A DNA stretch of 64,000 bases, taken from contig CAVPXL010000001.1 in the NCBI GenBank assembly GCA_963709765.1, positions 1 through 64,000 on the forward strand, given 5' to 3'. The DNA is from Roseitranquillus sp963709765 (GTDB lineage: Bacteria > Pseudomonadota > Alphaproteobacteria > Rhodobacterales > Rhodobacteraceae). The notes under the pieces were generated by a model. That model was not told the origin of the DNA. It ran no database searches and saw nothing but the letters and a program-made list of their open reading frames with translations. Positions 38,478 to 47,586 of the stretch are shown piece by piece. Every line of letters starts with the position of its first letter. The first letter of the stretch is position 1. A program made the position numbers and the translations under genes.

Positions 38478-39178
38478 CGGATCCCGCGCCCCGCGACGCC
38501 GCGACCATCATCCTGGTACGCGATGCAGCGACCCGGCCCCGGATCCTGATGGGTCAACGCGGCAAGAAGGCGGCGTTCATGCCCTCGAAGTTCGTCTTTC
38601 CCGGCGGCGCCGTGGATCCGGGAGACGCAAAGGTGCCGCTGGCGCGTCCGATGGCCGGTCTCTGCGCGGGTCGCCTGAGCGAACAGGCCGGCACCGTCAG
38701 CGCCGCGACATTTGCCGCGGCCGCGATCCGGGAGCTCTGGGAAGAAACCGGCCTGATCCTTGGTGTCGAGGGCGCCTGGCCGGGCGAGCCGGACGAGGAC
38801 TGGCGCACCTTCGCCGCGGCAGGATACCTGCCCTCGCCCGCCGGGCTCTCCTACATCTTTCGGGCGGTGACCCCGAAAGGCCGGCCGCGCCGCTTCGATG
38901 CCCGATTTTTCCTTGCGGACGCCGCGCGGGTCGCGGGCGATCTCGACGATTTCTCGCGCGGCGCGGACGAGCTGAGCAATCTGAACTGGCTCGCGCTCGA
39001 CGAAGCGCGGGAACTCGATCTGCCGTTCATTACCGAGGTGGTCCTGGCCGAAGTCGCCGAACGTCTGCCAGATCTGGGGCCGCCGCCAAGCGTGCCCTTC
39101 TTCCGCAACGACGACGAACTGAACGAGATCGCCCGCCTGGGCGGCCGGCGCCCGCACGAGGTCCGCGGAGAACTCTGA
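38474..39178 (+). CDS. NUDIX hydrolase
   Basis: A 234-residue NUDIX-fold enzyme. The N-terminal strand and KFVFPGGAVDPGD near residue 39 lead, after an insertion of about 30 residues, to the catalytic helix AAIRELWEETGLILG near residue 85, with the RExxEExG core intact. It resembles the larger NUDT19/RDD-type CoA or nucleotide diphosphate hydrolases. GTG at 38474 is the start, overlapping DUF983. Confidence 0.87.
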   Translation: MTDPAPRDAATIILVRDAATRPRILMGQRGKKAAFMPSKFVFPGGAVDPGDAKVPLARPMAGLCAGRLSEQAGTVSAATFAAAAIRELWEETGLILGVEGAWPGEPDEDWRTFAAAGYLPSPAGLSYIFRAVTPKGRPRRFDARFFLADAARVAGDLDDFSRGADELSNLNWLALDEARELDLPFITEVVLAEVAERLPDLGPPPSVPFFRNDDELNEIARLGGRRPHEVRGEL

Positions 39179-39242
39179 ACTCACCGGGCGCATCCACGAT
39201 GGTTCAGGTCTTGCGCATCGGACGGCGGGCGGCGCCGCGGCC

Positions 39243-39449
39243 CTAGAACCCGGCGCGTCCCCAGCGGACGCGCGCCCAGAACCGCTCGTAGATCAGGTAG
39301 GTGGTAAACCCGACGATGGTGTTGATCGCCGCCAGCGCCCCGCCGACGCTGGCCGATCCGGTGGCGCTCCAGCCGATGCCGGTCATCATCAACAGCCCGA
39401 TCAGGTTCCACATCACCGCTTTCACGAGTGTGCGCCGCCGCGTTTCCAT
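39243..39449 (-). CDS. DUF2061 family small membrane protein
   Basis: A 68-residue protein with two membrane spans. RRRTLVKAVMWNLIGLL at the N terminus and NTIVGFTTYLIYERFWARVRWG at the C terminus (shown here only in part) match DUF2061. AGGAGG precedes the ATG at 39449. It is divergent from the XRE regulator gene. Its function is unknown. Confidence 0.85.
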   Translation of the reverse strand: METRRRTLVKAVMWNLIGLLMMTGIGWSATGSASVGGALAAINTIVGFTTYLIYERFWARVRWGRAGF

Positions 39450-39537
39450 TTGTTCCTCCTGTTGCCCATGTCGGGCTTTTTAATCCTTATGACAGGCGTT
39501 AGAAATTCCTGTTATCGTCACCAGAATTCCTCACTTG

Positions 39538-39551
39538 GTGAAAATATTCAC
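39538..39551. promoter_or_regulatory. Palindromic operator candidate GTGAAAATATTCAC
   Basis: A perfect inverted repeat (GTGAA-AATA-TTCAC) five bases before the start of the XRE regulator gene. Two related AGAA(A)TTCCT sequences lie upstream near 39501 and 39523 in the same A+T-rich gap. Binding by the XRE protein to its own leader is an inference. Confidence 0.45.
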
Positions 39552-39556
39552 ATCCC

Positions 39557-40414
39557 ATGATACAACGCGACAAGCGAGACCGCGCACGGGTTCTCCGTGA
39601 ACGAATTTCAGGGATCATGGCCGAACGGGGCATGTCGCAGAGCGCGCTGGCCCGCGAGATCGGCGTCGACAGGTCGACGATTTCGCAGATCCTCGGCGGG
39701 ACGATGCCCCGCTTGCCGAATGCTCAGGTGGTGGCGGGGTGCGCCACCGCGCTCGGCGTCTCCTCCGACTGGCTGCTGGGCCTGAGCGATCGACCGGAGC
39801 GCGCGGCCGATGTCGTCGCGGCGTCGCTTTCGATCACCGCTGCACCGCGCGCCATGATCGACGATCAGGTCTTCGTTTGGCATCAGGAGGCTGCCGGCTA
39901 CAAGATCCGACACGTTCCCGCAGCGTTGCCTGACATGCTCAAGACCCCCGAGATGCTGCGCTGGGAATACGCGCCGCATCTGGGCCGCACCGTGGAGCAG
40001 GTCATCGGCGCCTCGGAGGACCGGGCCAACTGGATGCGCCAGATGCGTTCGGACTACGAAATCGCGATGCCGCTCTACGAGGTCGCGAGCTTCGTTCAGG
40101 GCGTCGGCTACTACCAGGGGCTGTCGGCCGAGATCAGGCGGGCCCAGATCGCCCACCTGATCGCGGTTCACGATCAACTCTATCCGACGCTGCGGATCTT
40201 TCTTTTCGATGCGCGACGCGTCTTTTCGGCGCCGATCACGGTCTTCGGGCCACTGATGGCCGTCCTCTATATCGGGCAAAGCTACATCACGTTCCGCGAC
40301 AGCCAGCGCGTCTCGACCTTCACCCGTCATTTCGACCTTCTGGTGCGCGAGGCCGACGTCGCCGCGCAAGATTTTCCCCGCCACTTGGAAAAGCTCGCGC
40401 GCGACGTGCGTTGA
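39557..40414 (+). CDS. XRE family transcriptional regulator with long sensor domain
   Basis: A 285-residue protein. Residues about 10-70 form a Cro/CI-type helix-turn-helix (MSQSALAREIGVDRSTISQI, then LGVSSDWLLGL). The remaining 210 residues have no named domain but include helical and hydrophobic segments (GPLMAVLYIGQSYITF near residue 235) and may bind a small ligand. The start ATG at 39557 is directly preceded by a 14-base palindrome. The regulator is divergent from DUF2061 and convergent with the aldo/keto reductase gene. Its targets are unknown. Confidence 0.85.
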   Translation: MIQRDKRDRARVLRERISGIMAERGMSQSALAREIGVDRSTISQILGGTMPRLPNAQVVAGCATALGVSSDWLLGLSDRPERAADVVAASLSITAAPRAMIDDQVFVWHQEAAGYKIRHVPAALPDMLKTPEMLRWEYAPHLGRTVEQVIGASEDRANWMRQMRSDYEIAMPLYEVASFVQGVGYYQGLSAEIRRAQIAHLIAVHDQLYPTLRIFLFDARRVFSAPITVFGPLMAVLYIGQSYITFRDSQRVSTFTRHFDLLVREADVAAQDFPRHLEKLARDVR

Positions 40415-40417
40415 GGC

Positions 40418-41461
40418 TCAGTACGGTTGCGGATGGGTCCGGTAGATCGCGGCAATATCGTCCAGAACCTGCTGGTCCAGCGTCAGGTCGACGGCTCCGA
40501 GCGCCGTCTCCAGCTGCGCCGTCGTGGTGGCGCCAAAGATCGGGATCGTCGGGACAGGCCGGGTGCGCGTCCAGGCGAGCGCCATCTGGCAAGGGTCCAG
40601 CCCGTGTCGCCGCGCCACATCAAGATAGGCGTCTATCGCCTTGAAGGCGCGGTCTGTCTTGCGCCCGCCCAGATCGGGGGTGCGGGTCATCCGGCTGCCC
40701 TCCGGAATCTGGCCGTCCTGATACTTGCCCGACAGCATGCCGGCGGCGAGCGGCGAAAAGGCGAGCAGCGTGACGTCCTCGTGATGACAGGTTTCTGCCA
40801 GGTCGAGGTCGAAGAACCGGCAGAGCAGCGAATATTCGTTCTGGACCGAGGCGACGCGCGGCCCGCCGGTGCGCTCGGCCGCTGCGATCCATTGCATCGT
40901 GCCCCAGGCGCTCTCGTTGGACAGGCCGAAGGCGCGGATCTTGCCGGCGGCGACCAGCTCGGCCAGCACCTCCATCACCGCGTCCATGTTGTCACGAACC
41001 TCGGCCGTGTCCTGCGACGTCGGGTCGAAGGTCCAGCTCTGCCGGAAGTGGTAGGAGCCGCGATTGGGCCAGTGAAACTGGTAGAGGTCGATCATGTCGG
41101 TCTGCAGCCGGCGCAGCGAGGCGTCCACGGCCTCGCGCAGCGTGTCGGGGTATATTCCGCGCCCGTCGCGGACGAATCCCCCGTTCGCGCCGCTTATCTT
41201 GGTGGCGATGACGACCTCGTCGCGCCGCTTCGATCTGGCGACCCAGGTGCCGACGATCTCTTCGGTATTGCCTACGGTTTCGGCGGTGACCGGGTTGGTG
41301 GGGTACATCTCGGCCGTGTCGAGAAAGTCGACGCCGGCGGCCAGCGCCCGGTCGATCTGGTCGTGGCCCTCGGCCTCGGTGTTCTGCGTGCCCCAGGTCA
41401 TCGTCCCGAGGCAGTATTCCGAGACTTCGATCCCCGTCCGCCCGAGCGTCATGCGTTTCAT
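40418..41461 (-). CDS. Aldo/keto reductase
   Basis: A 347-residue NADP-dependent aldo/keto reductase of the Tas/YajO type. The catalytic Asp and Tyr lie in FLDTAEMYP near residue 46, the Lys in VVIATKISG near residue 88 and the His in LYQFHWPNR near residue 130. The C terminus carries the cofactor-binding IPIFGATTTAQLE. The ATG at 41461 is preceded by AAGGAGG. The gene is convergent with the XRE regulator gene, with a three-base gap. The substrate is unknown. Confidence 0.9.
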   Translation of the reverse strand: MKRMTLGRTGIEVSEYCLGTMTWGTQNTEAEGHDQIDRALAAGVDFLDTAEMYPTNPVTAETVGNTEEIVGTWVARSKRRDEVVIATKISGANGGFVRDGRGIYPDTLREAVDASLRRLQTDMIDLYQFHWPNRGSYHFRQSWTFDPTSQDTAEVRDNMDAVMEVLAELVAAGKIRAFGLSNESAWGTMQWIAAAERTGGPRVASVQNEYSLLCRFFDLDLAETCHHEDVTLLAFSPLAAGMLSGKYQDGQIPEGSRMTRTPDLGGRKTDRAFKAIDAYLDVARRHGLDPCQMALAWTRTRPVPTIPIFGATTTAQLETALGAVDLTLDQQVLDDIAAIYRTHPQPY

Positions 41462-41538
41462 GCCTGTTCCTCCTTTTGAGGGGCAAGGGATAGCGGGCCT
41501 GCGCGCGAGGGCAAGGAAGGGGCCGCGCGAACTCTTGA

Positions 41539-41553
41539 GAACGTTTGCGGAAC
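41539..41553 (+). promoter_or_regulatory. SOS box (LexA site) of the imuA-like gene
   Basis: GAAC-GTTTGCG-GAAC is an exact GAAC-N7-GAAC match to the alphaproteobacterial LexA-binding consensus. It ends 17 bases before the ATG of the ImuA-like gene, so LexA would block its transcription until DNA damage. Confidence 0.75.
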
Positions 41554-41570
41554 ATTCTAGGCTGTCGACC

Positions 41571-42209
41571 ATGGTGGACCTTGCCCCGCACCTTCTGACG
41601 CGCGCCGGCCGAGGCGGGCCGGCCCAGGCCGGTCCGGCCTTTCTGGACGGGCTGACGCTCGCCCCCGGACGGGTGCACGAGATCTGCGGCACGGCGCGGC
41701 GCACCCTGGCTCTGCTGACGGCGCGCGCCGTGAGCGGGCCGGTGATGTGGATCGCGCCCGCCTGGTTGCCGGACCGGCTGATGGGCGACGGGGTGCGCGC
41801 GCTGATCGACCCCGGACGGCTGATCCTGGTGTCGCCGACCCGGGCCGAGGATCTCCTGTGGTGCATGGAAGAGGCGCTGCGCTCGGGCGCCGTGCCGCTG
41901 GTGGTGGGCGACCTGCCCGCGCCGCCGGCCCTCACCCCGGTGCGCCGCCTCCACCTGGCGGCCGAGGCCGGCACGAGCGAACGGGGCGCGCCGATGGGCC
42001 TGCTGCTGACGCCCGGAGTCGGAGGGACGCCGGGGGTGGAAAGCCGCTGGTCGCTGTCCCCGGCCCATGCGGGCGACGCCGAGGGCTGGCGGCTCGACCG
42101 GCTGCGGGCGCGCACCGCCCCGCTCGCGGCCTGGCAGGTCACGGATCGCGACGGCAGGTTTCACCTCTCTGCCGCCCGAGGGAAGAACGCCCGGCCTCGG
42201 GGGCCCTGA
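41571..42209 (+). CDS. imuA: ImuA-like SOS protein
   Basis: A 212-residue protein resembling the ImuA component of the SOS mutagenesis cassette, a RecA/SulA-like accessory factor. Typical segments are LAPGRVHEICGTARRTLALL near residue 30, EDLLWCMEEALRSGAVPLVV near residue 93, LTPVRRLHLAAEAG near residue 121 and WRLDRLRARTAP near residue 175. The usual partners imuB and dnaE2 do not follow; the next gene is an MFS transporter after a 262-base gap. A perfect LexA box upstream supports the assignment. The ATG at 41571 is chosen from similarity; a longer frame begins upstream of the LexA box and is rejected. Confidence 0.75.
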   Translation: MVDLAPHLLTRAGRGGPAQAGPAFLDGLTLAPGRVHEICGTARRTLALLTARAVSGPVMWIAPAWLPDRLMGDGVRALIDPGRLILVSPTRAEDLLWCMEEALRSGAVPLVVGDLPAPPALTPVRRLHLAAEAGTSERGAPMGLLLTPGVGGTPGVESRWSLSPAHAGDAEGWRLDRLRARTAPLAAWQVTDRDGRFHLSAARGKNARPRGP

Positions 42210-42471
42210 CGGGACCCGCTCGTCCGGGCGTGACCCAGGCGCGGCCATCGCCGTGCGACATGGCAACCGCCCAAGAGCGCCGGTGCCGCGCAGGCCACGA
42301 CCGACGCACACGAGGGTCGCCCGAAACGCCTCGGCAGCTTCGATCCTGCGCCGGCAGCCCGGCACGCATCGCTGCAGCGCCCGCCGACCGGACTGGCCAT
42401 AAATCCCGCTGCGACCTTGCCTTCGCCGTCGCCACCGCCGCAGATGTCCCGACGAAAGCGGAGCCCGACGC

Positions 42472-43692
42472 ATGCGCCTACTGATCTCGTTCGCCGCCCT
42501 CTTCCTGTCGGTCGTGCTGCTGCAGCTCGGCACCGGGGGACTCGCGCCGCTCGACGCGATTTCGGGGCTTGCGGCAGGGTTCAGCCGGGCCGAGGTCGGC
42601 CTGCTCGGCTCGGCCCATTTCACCGGCTTCTTCATCGGCTGCTGGTGGGCGCCGCGGGTGATGGGACAGGTCGGCCACAGCCGCGCCTTTGCCGCCTTCA
42701 CCGCAGCCGGCACGATCGGCATCCTGGCGCACGTCATCGTGGTCGATCCGCTGGCCTGGGCGCTGATGCGGGTCGCCAGCGGGTTCTGCATCGCCGGCTG
42801 CTACACGATCATGGAATCGTGGCTGCAGGAAAAGGTCACGAACGAAACCCGCGGGCGCACGATGGGCGTCTACCGCGTCGTCGACATTGGCGCCTCGCTG
42901 GGGGCGCAGCTGATGATCGGCGTGCTCGAGCCGGGATCGTATGTCAGCTACAACCTGCTGGCGTTGATCTGCTGCGCGGCGCTTCTGCCGCTGACGCTCA
43001 GCCGGGTGGCGCAGCCGGCGATGCCCGCGGCGCCGCGCCTGCGTCCGTCGCTCGCCTGGCGCCGGTCACCTCTGGCCGCGGCCGGGGTGATCGTGGCCGG
43101 CCTGACCGCGGCGGCCTTCCGGATGGTCGGGCCGATCTATGGTCAGGAGGTCGGGCTGACGGTGGATCAGCTCGCGCTGTTCCTCGCGGCCTTCGTCCTG
43201 GGCGGCGCCGTGGCGCAGCTTCCGGCCGGATGGCTCGCTGACAAGTACGACCGGCGCTGGGTCCTGATCTGGCTCTCGGCGGCCGGCGCGGGGGCCTGCG
43301 TCCTCAACGTCGCCCTCGCCGGCGCGGGGACGGGCGGCGTGATGTTCGCCTCCTCGGTCTTCGGCTTCGCGACCTTTCCGATCTACTCGGTCTCCGCGGC
43401 CCATGCCCACGACTTTGCCGATTCCGGCGAACGGGTGGAACTCTCGGCGGCGCTGATGTTCCTCTACGCGGTGGGGGCGATCGCCTCGCCGTTCGGCGTC
43501 TCCGTCCTGATCGACCGGTACGGCCCGGCGGCCATGTTCGTGTTCGTGGCCCTGGCGCATGTCGTGCTGATCGTCTTCGGACTCGGGCGCATGCGCGCGC
43601 GCCCGGTGCCCCCCGACCGGACGCGCTATGTCTACGTGCCGCGCACCTCGTTCCTGATCGGGCGACTGACCCGACGTGGCCGGGACCGCTAG
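42472..43692 (+). CDS. MFS transporter
   Basis: A 406-residue major facilitator with about twelve membrane spans. The motif-A-like loop is GWLADKYDRRWVLIWL near residue 258, and ASGFCIAGCYTIMESWLQEK near residue 103 is typical of a subgroup related to YcaD. The final 30 residues are basic and cytoplasmic. The substrate is unknown. The gene ends 54 bases before metG. Confidence 0.9.
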   Translation: MRLLISFAALFLSVVLLQLGTGGLAPLDAISGLAAGFSRAEVGLLGSAHFTGFFIGCWWAPRVMGQVGHSRAFAAFTAAGTIGILAHVIVVDPLAWALMRVASGFCIAGCYTIMESWLQEKVTNETRGRTMGVYRVVDIGASLGAQLMIGVLEPGSYVSYNLLALICCAALLPLTLSRVAQPAMPAAPRLRPSLAWRRSPLAAAGVIVAGLTAAAFRMVGPIYGQEVGLTVDQLALFLAAFVLGGAVAQLPAGWLADKYDRRWVLIWLSAAGAGACVLNVALAGAGTGGVMFASSVFGFATFPIYSVSAAHAHDFADSGERVELSAALMFLYAVGAIASPFGVSVLIDRYGPAAMFVFVALAHVVLIVFGLGRMRARPVPPDRTRYVYVPRTSFLIGRLTRRGRDR

Positions 43693-43746
43693 CCCTTCCC
43701 CGCTTCATCCGCTACACCGCGCCGCGACATCACGCAGGGACGGTAC

Positions 43747-45465
43747 ATGGCACGGATCCTCATCACGTCGGCGATCCCCTACATCAACGGGATCAAGCAT
43801 CTGGGCAACCTGGTCGGGTCGATGCTGCCGGCCGACCTCTATGCCCGCTACATGCGCCAGCGCGGCCACGAGGTCCTGTTCCTGTGCGCCACCGACGAGC
43901 ACGGAACCCCCGCCGAACTCGCCGCCGCCAGGGCCGGCAAGCCGGTCGCGGAATATTGCGCCGAGATGCACAAGGTTCAGAAGGAGCTCTACGACGGCTT
44001 TCGCCTTTCATTCGACAAGTTCGGCCGCTCCTCCAGCCCGCAGAACCACGCCTTGACCCAGCATTTCGCCGGCCGCCTCCACGCCAACGGCCTGATCGAG
44101 GAGCGGTCGGAGCGGCAGGTCTATTCGGTGGCCGACGGCCGCTTCCTGCCGGACCGCTACATCGAGGGTACCTGCCCCAATTGCGGCTACGAACGCGCCC
44201 GCGGCGACCAGTGCGAGAACTGCACCAAGCAGCTCGATCCCACCGACCTGATCTCCCCGCGCAGCGCGATCAGCGGCTCGACCGACCTGGAGGTGCGCGA
44301 GACCAAGCACCTCTACCTGCGCCAGAGCCAGATGCGCGCACGCCTCAACGCATGGATCGACGGGCAAACCGGCTGGCCCCTCCTGACCACCTCGATCGCC
44401 AGGAAATGGCTCAACGACGGAGACGGATTGCAGGATCGCGGCATCACCCGCGACCTCGACTGGGGCGTCCCGGTCAGGCGCGGCGATGAGCCGTGGCCGG
44501 GGATGGAGGGCAAGGTCTTCTACGTCTGGTTCGACGCGCCCATCGAATATATCGCCTGCGCCCGCGAATGGGCCGACGAGCATGGCCACCCTGACGAGAT
44601 CTGGGAAAGCTGGTGGCGCACCGAACACGGCGCATCCGACGTGCGCTACGTCCAGTTCATGGGCAAGGACAACGTGCCCTTTCACACCCTGTCCTTCCCC
44701 GCCACGATCATGGGCTCGGGCGAGGACTGGAAGCTCGTCGACTACATCAAGTCGTTCAACTACCTGAACTACGACGGCGGCCAGTTCTCCACGTCCCAGG
44801 GCCGCGGCGTGTTCATGGACCAGGCGCTGGAGATCCTGCCGGCCGATTACTGGCGCTGGTGGCTGCTTTCCCATGCACCCGAAGGCGGCGACAGCGAGTT
44901 CACATGGGCCGCATTCCAGGCTGACGTGAACAAGGATCTCGCCGACGTGCTCGGCAATTTCGTCAGCCGCGTGACCAAGTTCTGCCGCTCGAAGTTCGGA
45001 GAAACCGTCCCCGAGGGCGGCGAATGGGGCGAGGCGGAGTCCGCACTTGCCAAAGAGGTCGACCGCCGCCTGCGCGCCTACGAGCGCCACATGGAAGCGA
45101 TCGAGATCCGCAAGGCCACGGCCGAGCTGCGCGCGCTCTGGGTGGCGGGCAACGAGTACCTGCAGGCCGCGGCGCCCTGGTCGGTCTTCAAGACCGACAG
45201 CCAAAGGGCCGCCACCATCGTGAGCATGGCGCTCAACCTGATCCGGCTTTACGCCATCGTCTCGCGCCCCTTCATTCCCGACGCTTCGGCCGTGATGCTC
45301 GAGGCGATGGGCACCGACGATGACACCTGGCCGCGCGATGTGGAGGCGGCGCTGACCGTCCTGCCAGCGGGCCATGCCTTCGCCGTGCCGGATGTGCTCT
45401 TTGCCAAGATCACCGACGACGAGCGACTGGACTGGCAGACAAGGTTCGGCGGCACCCGCACCTGA
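43747..45465 (+). CDS. metG: Methionyl-tRNA synthetase
   Basis: A 572-residue class I synthetase. The HIGH motif is present as KHLGN near residue 18, the zinc knuckle as CPNCGYERARGDQCENC near residue 143, and the KMSKS position reads FSTSQGRGVF near residue 350, in which the second Lys is replaced as in several MetRS. The anticodon-binding domain follows (WLLSHAPEGGDSEFTWAAF). No C-terminal tRNA-binding appendix is present. The ATG at 43747 is certain from homology. It is the only MetRS in the window and is likely essential. Confidence 0.95.
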   Translation: MARILITSAIPYINGIKHLGNLVGSMLPADLYARYMRQRGHEVLFLCATDEHGTPAELAAARAGKPVAEYCAEMHKVQKELYDGFRLSFDKFGRSSSPQNHALTQHFAGRLHANGLIEERSERQVYSVADGRFLPDRYIEGTCPNCGYERARGDQCENCTKQLDPTDLISPRSAISGSTDLEVRETKHLYLRQSQMRARLNAWIDGQTGWPLLTTSIARKWLNDGDGLQDRGITRDLDWGVPVRRGDEPWPGMEGKVFYVWFDAPIEYIACAREWADEHGHPDEIWESWWRTEHGASDVRYVQFMGKDNVPFHTLSFPATIMGSGEDWKLVDYIKSFNYLNYDGGQFSTSQGRGVFMDQALEILPADYWRWWLLSHAPEGGDSEFTWAAFQADVNKDLADVLGNFVSRVTKFCRSKFGETVPEGGEWGEAESALAKEVDRRLRAYERHMEAIEIRKATAELRALWVAGNEYLQAAAPWSVFKTDSQRAATIVSMALNLIRLYAIVSRPFIPDASAVMLEAMGTDDDTWPRDVEAALTVLPAGHAFAVPDVLFAKITDDERLDWQTRFGGTRT

Positions 45466-45490
45466 GCGGCTGCCGCCCTGCTCTCCGCGA

Positions 45491-46142
45491 TCAGCAGAGC
45501 GCCACGGGATTGGCCGGCGACCCGGTCGCGCCCTTGATCTCGAGCGGCGCCCAGACGAACAGGAATTCGTAGGCCTCGTCCTCGACGAGTTGCGTGAGGT
45601 CGAGGTTCTCGATGTTCCAGATGCCCCGCCGCGTCTGCAATTGCGCATGGCACTCGAACGGCTTGTCCGCGTTCTCGCCCGGCACGGCCTCCGTCGCCTA
45701 GGTGTCGGCGCCGATCTCGGGGTCCTTGTCGGTCCTCCGGCCGTTGCGGAGGAACATGCCCTCCGGGGTGATGATGCCGATATGGCCGGAGCCGTCGAAC
45801 TGCGGTCCCACCTGCCCGATCTCGGTCGCAAGGCATTCATCGTTGCAGACCAGCCGGTGCGAGCCGAACGGTCCGCCCGCTGGCAAGCACGGACTGGTCA
45901 TCCGCCAGCCCCGGCTTCCGAACATCGGCGCATCGCCCTGATTGACCTTGCCGAGCGTCGCCATCTCGCCCTGCGTCACCAGGCCAACGGCGCCCCGAAC
46001 GATCTCGGTCGCCATGCGATTGACCGCGCCCGCCGTGTCATCCGCCCCCCATTCGGACGGCGCCCACCCATCGATCAGCGGCGCATCGTTGCGCCTCCTG
46101 CGCCGGAACGGCCGACAGCGCTACGATCCCGTGCATCCTCAT
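45491..46142 (-). pseudogene. Cyclase family protein, internal deletion and stop codon
   Basis: Remnant of a kynurenine formamidase-like cyclase. The N-terminal part, with WAPSEWGADDTAGAVNRM near 46050, is out of frame with the leader at 46142. The frame then runs through QVGPQFDGSGHIG near 45790. The core that normally follows the GHIG motif, about 100 residues, is missing. A TAG at about 45700 replaces the Trp codon of the expected GADTWATE. The C-terminal part (ENLDLTQLVEDEAYEFLFVW, ATGSPANPVAL) is otherwise well conserved. The combination of deletion, stop and frame change in a region with few other errors indicates genuine loss of function. Confidence 0.8.
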
Positions 46143-46305
46143 TTCGAGACCTTCCTGATCCCGCTGTGGTTCGGCAGCGCTCTGCGCCACGGCCGGGGCA
46201 GCACTCAGGAGGATACGCAGGTCCGCCCAGACCGCCCGACGGTTTGTGTCCGCCGCGGCCAGGCGCTGTTCTTCTGCCCACGGCAGAGCCCGGCACGATG
46301 ATCTC

Positions 46306-46391
46306 TGGTGCCCGCGGCCGGACTCGAACCGGCACGGCCTTCCGGCCTGGGGATTTTAAGTCCCCTGTGTCTACCATTCCACCACGCGGGC
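46306..46391 (-). tRNA. tRNA-Leu(TAA)
   Basis: An 86-base minus-strand tRNA with encoded CCA. The acceptor stem pairs GCCCGCG with CGCGGGC, the anticodon loop reads CTTAAAA with anticodon TAA, a long class II variable arm (CAGGCCGGAAGGCCGT region) marks it as leucine, and the T arm contains GGTTCGAGTCC. It reads UUA/UUG codons. Confidence 0.95.
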
Positions 46392-46822
46392 GGGCGACGT
46401 CACCATAGATGCCGTCGCCGGGGGGACAAGCCGTTCGCGACCGACCGCGCGCTCTGCGCCCTGAGCACGGTGAACCTGTCGCCGTTCCCGGGCTGGCTTC
46501 TGCGCCGGCGACCGGCAATTCCGGCAAGAGCCAGCCCGCCGACCATCAGCGGCAGCGTCGCCGGCGGTCAGCGGCCCCACTCAAGGGGCGGCTCCGGTGC
46601 CGCGAGCGTGACCGTGACGCAGACCGAAAACAGGGCAGCGGCATTGCAGTCGGCCAGAGCACTTCGCGCCTCGGCGCACCCGCGTTGGCCTGCGGAGTCC
46701 CCTCGCGGGCCTCCACCCGTTCGCACGCGCGCGACGTCTCGCACCGCGCCGCACAGGGTCCGCCCACGCCGACGCGACCTGCGCGCTTGACGCGGTCCGC
46801 CCCCCGCCACAGCTAGTGCGGC
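46392..46822. other. No gene recognised
   Basis: GC-rich sequence between tRNA-Leu and the rhomboid gene. Long open frames on both strands lack similarity, start signals or domains. Presumably it holds the tRNA promoter on the minus strand and the rhomboid promoter; neither was located. Confidence 0.45.
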
Positions 46823-47563
46823 ATGTTCCCGATCCGCGATCACAACCCGTCGCTGCGCACGCCATTCGTCACCTACGCCCTGATCCTGGCGAACGTGGCG
46901 ATCTTCCTGAGCTATCTGCCGGTGCTCGGCGACCAGGGCGCGGCGGCGCGCTTCTTCCAGGAATGGGGTCTCGTTCCCGCCTTCGCCCTCGACGCGCCCG
47001 AGCGTGTGGTGACCTCGATGTTCCTGCATGGCGGGCTCATGCACCTGGCCGGGAACATGCTCTTTCTCTACATCTTCGGCGACAATCTCGAGGACGCGAT
47101 GGGCCACGTCGCGTTCCTCGGCTTCTACATCGCGGGCGGGCTCGGCGCCGCGCTGGCCCAGATCGCGAGCGCACCCGCTTCGACGATGCCGATGGTCGGC
47201 GCCTCGGGCGCCATCGGCGCGGTCATGGGCGGCTACCTGCTGCTCTTTCCGCGGGCGCGCGTGGACGTGCTGGTGATCATCGTCTTCATCGTCCGGATCG
47301 TTCCGGTGCCGGCCTGGCTGATGCTGGGGCTCTGGTTCGGGTTCCAGATCCTCGCCGGCGCCGCGACCCCGACCACGGCGGGCGGCGTGGCCTACTGGGC
47401 CCATGTGGGCGGTTTCGCTACTGGCCTCGCGCTCGCCGTGCCGGTCTGGGCACGCCGGGGCGCCGTGCGGTTCTGGGACCGGACCAACGGTCGCCCGCCT
47501 CACCCCGAAGCGCGGGTCGTCCGCAGCCGCAGCCGAATTCCGAAGGCCGGGCACCGCCGCTGA
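46823..47563 (+). CDS. Rhomboid family intramembrane serine protease
   Basis: A 246-residue membrane protease with about six spans. The catalytic Ser lies in GASGAIGAVMGGY near residue 133 and the His in YWAHVGGFATGLA near residue 195. The N terminus IRDHNPSLRTPFVTYALIL and the loop FLHGGLMHLAGNMLFL near residue 67 are typical. It cleaves transmembrane substrates; which ones is unknown. The ATG at 46823 fits family alignments. Confidence 0.92.
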   Translation: MFPIRDHNPSLRTPFVTYALILANVAIFLSYLPVLGDQGAAARFFQEWGLVPAFALDAPERVVTSMFLHGGLMHLAGNMLFLYIFGDNLEDAMGHVAFLGFYIAGGLGAALAQIASAPASTMPMVGASGAIGAVMGGYLLLFPRARVDVLVIIVFIVRIVPVPAWLMLGLWFGFQILAGAATPTTAGGVAYWAHVGGFATGLALAVPVWARRGAVRFWDRTNGRPPHPEARVVRSRSRIPKAGHRR

Positions 47564-47586
47564 GCGCGGCGCGCCAACCGGCCGCG

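Noticed and set aside
45690..45710. TAG in the cyclase gene as a recoded codon
   Set aside because: The gene also has a large deletion and a leader frameshift, so decay is the simpler explanation.
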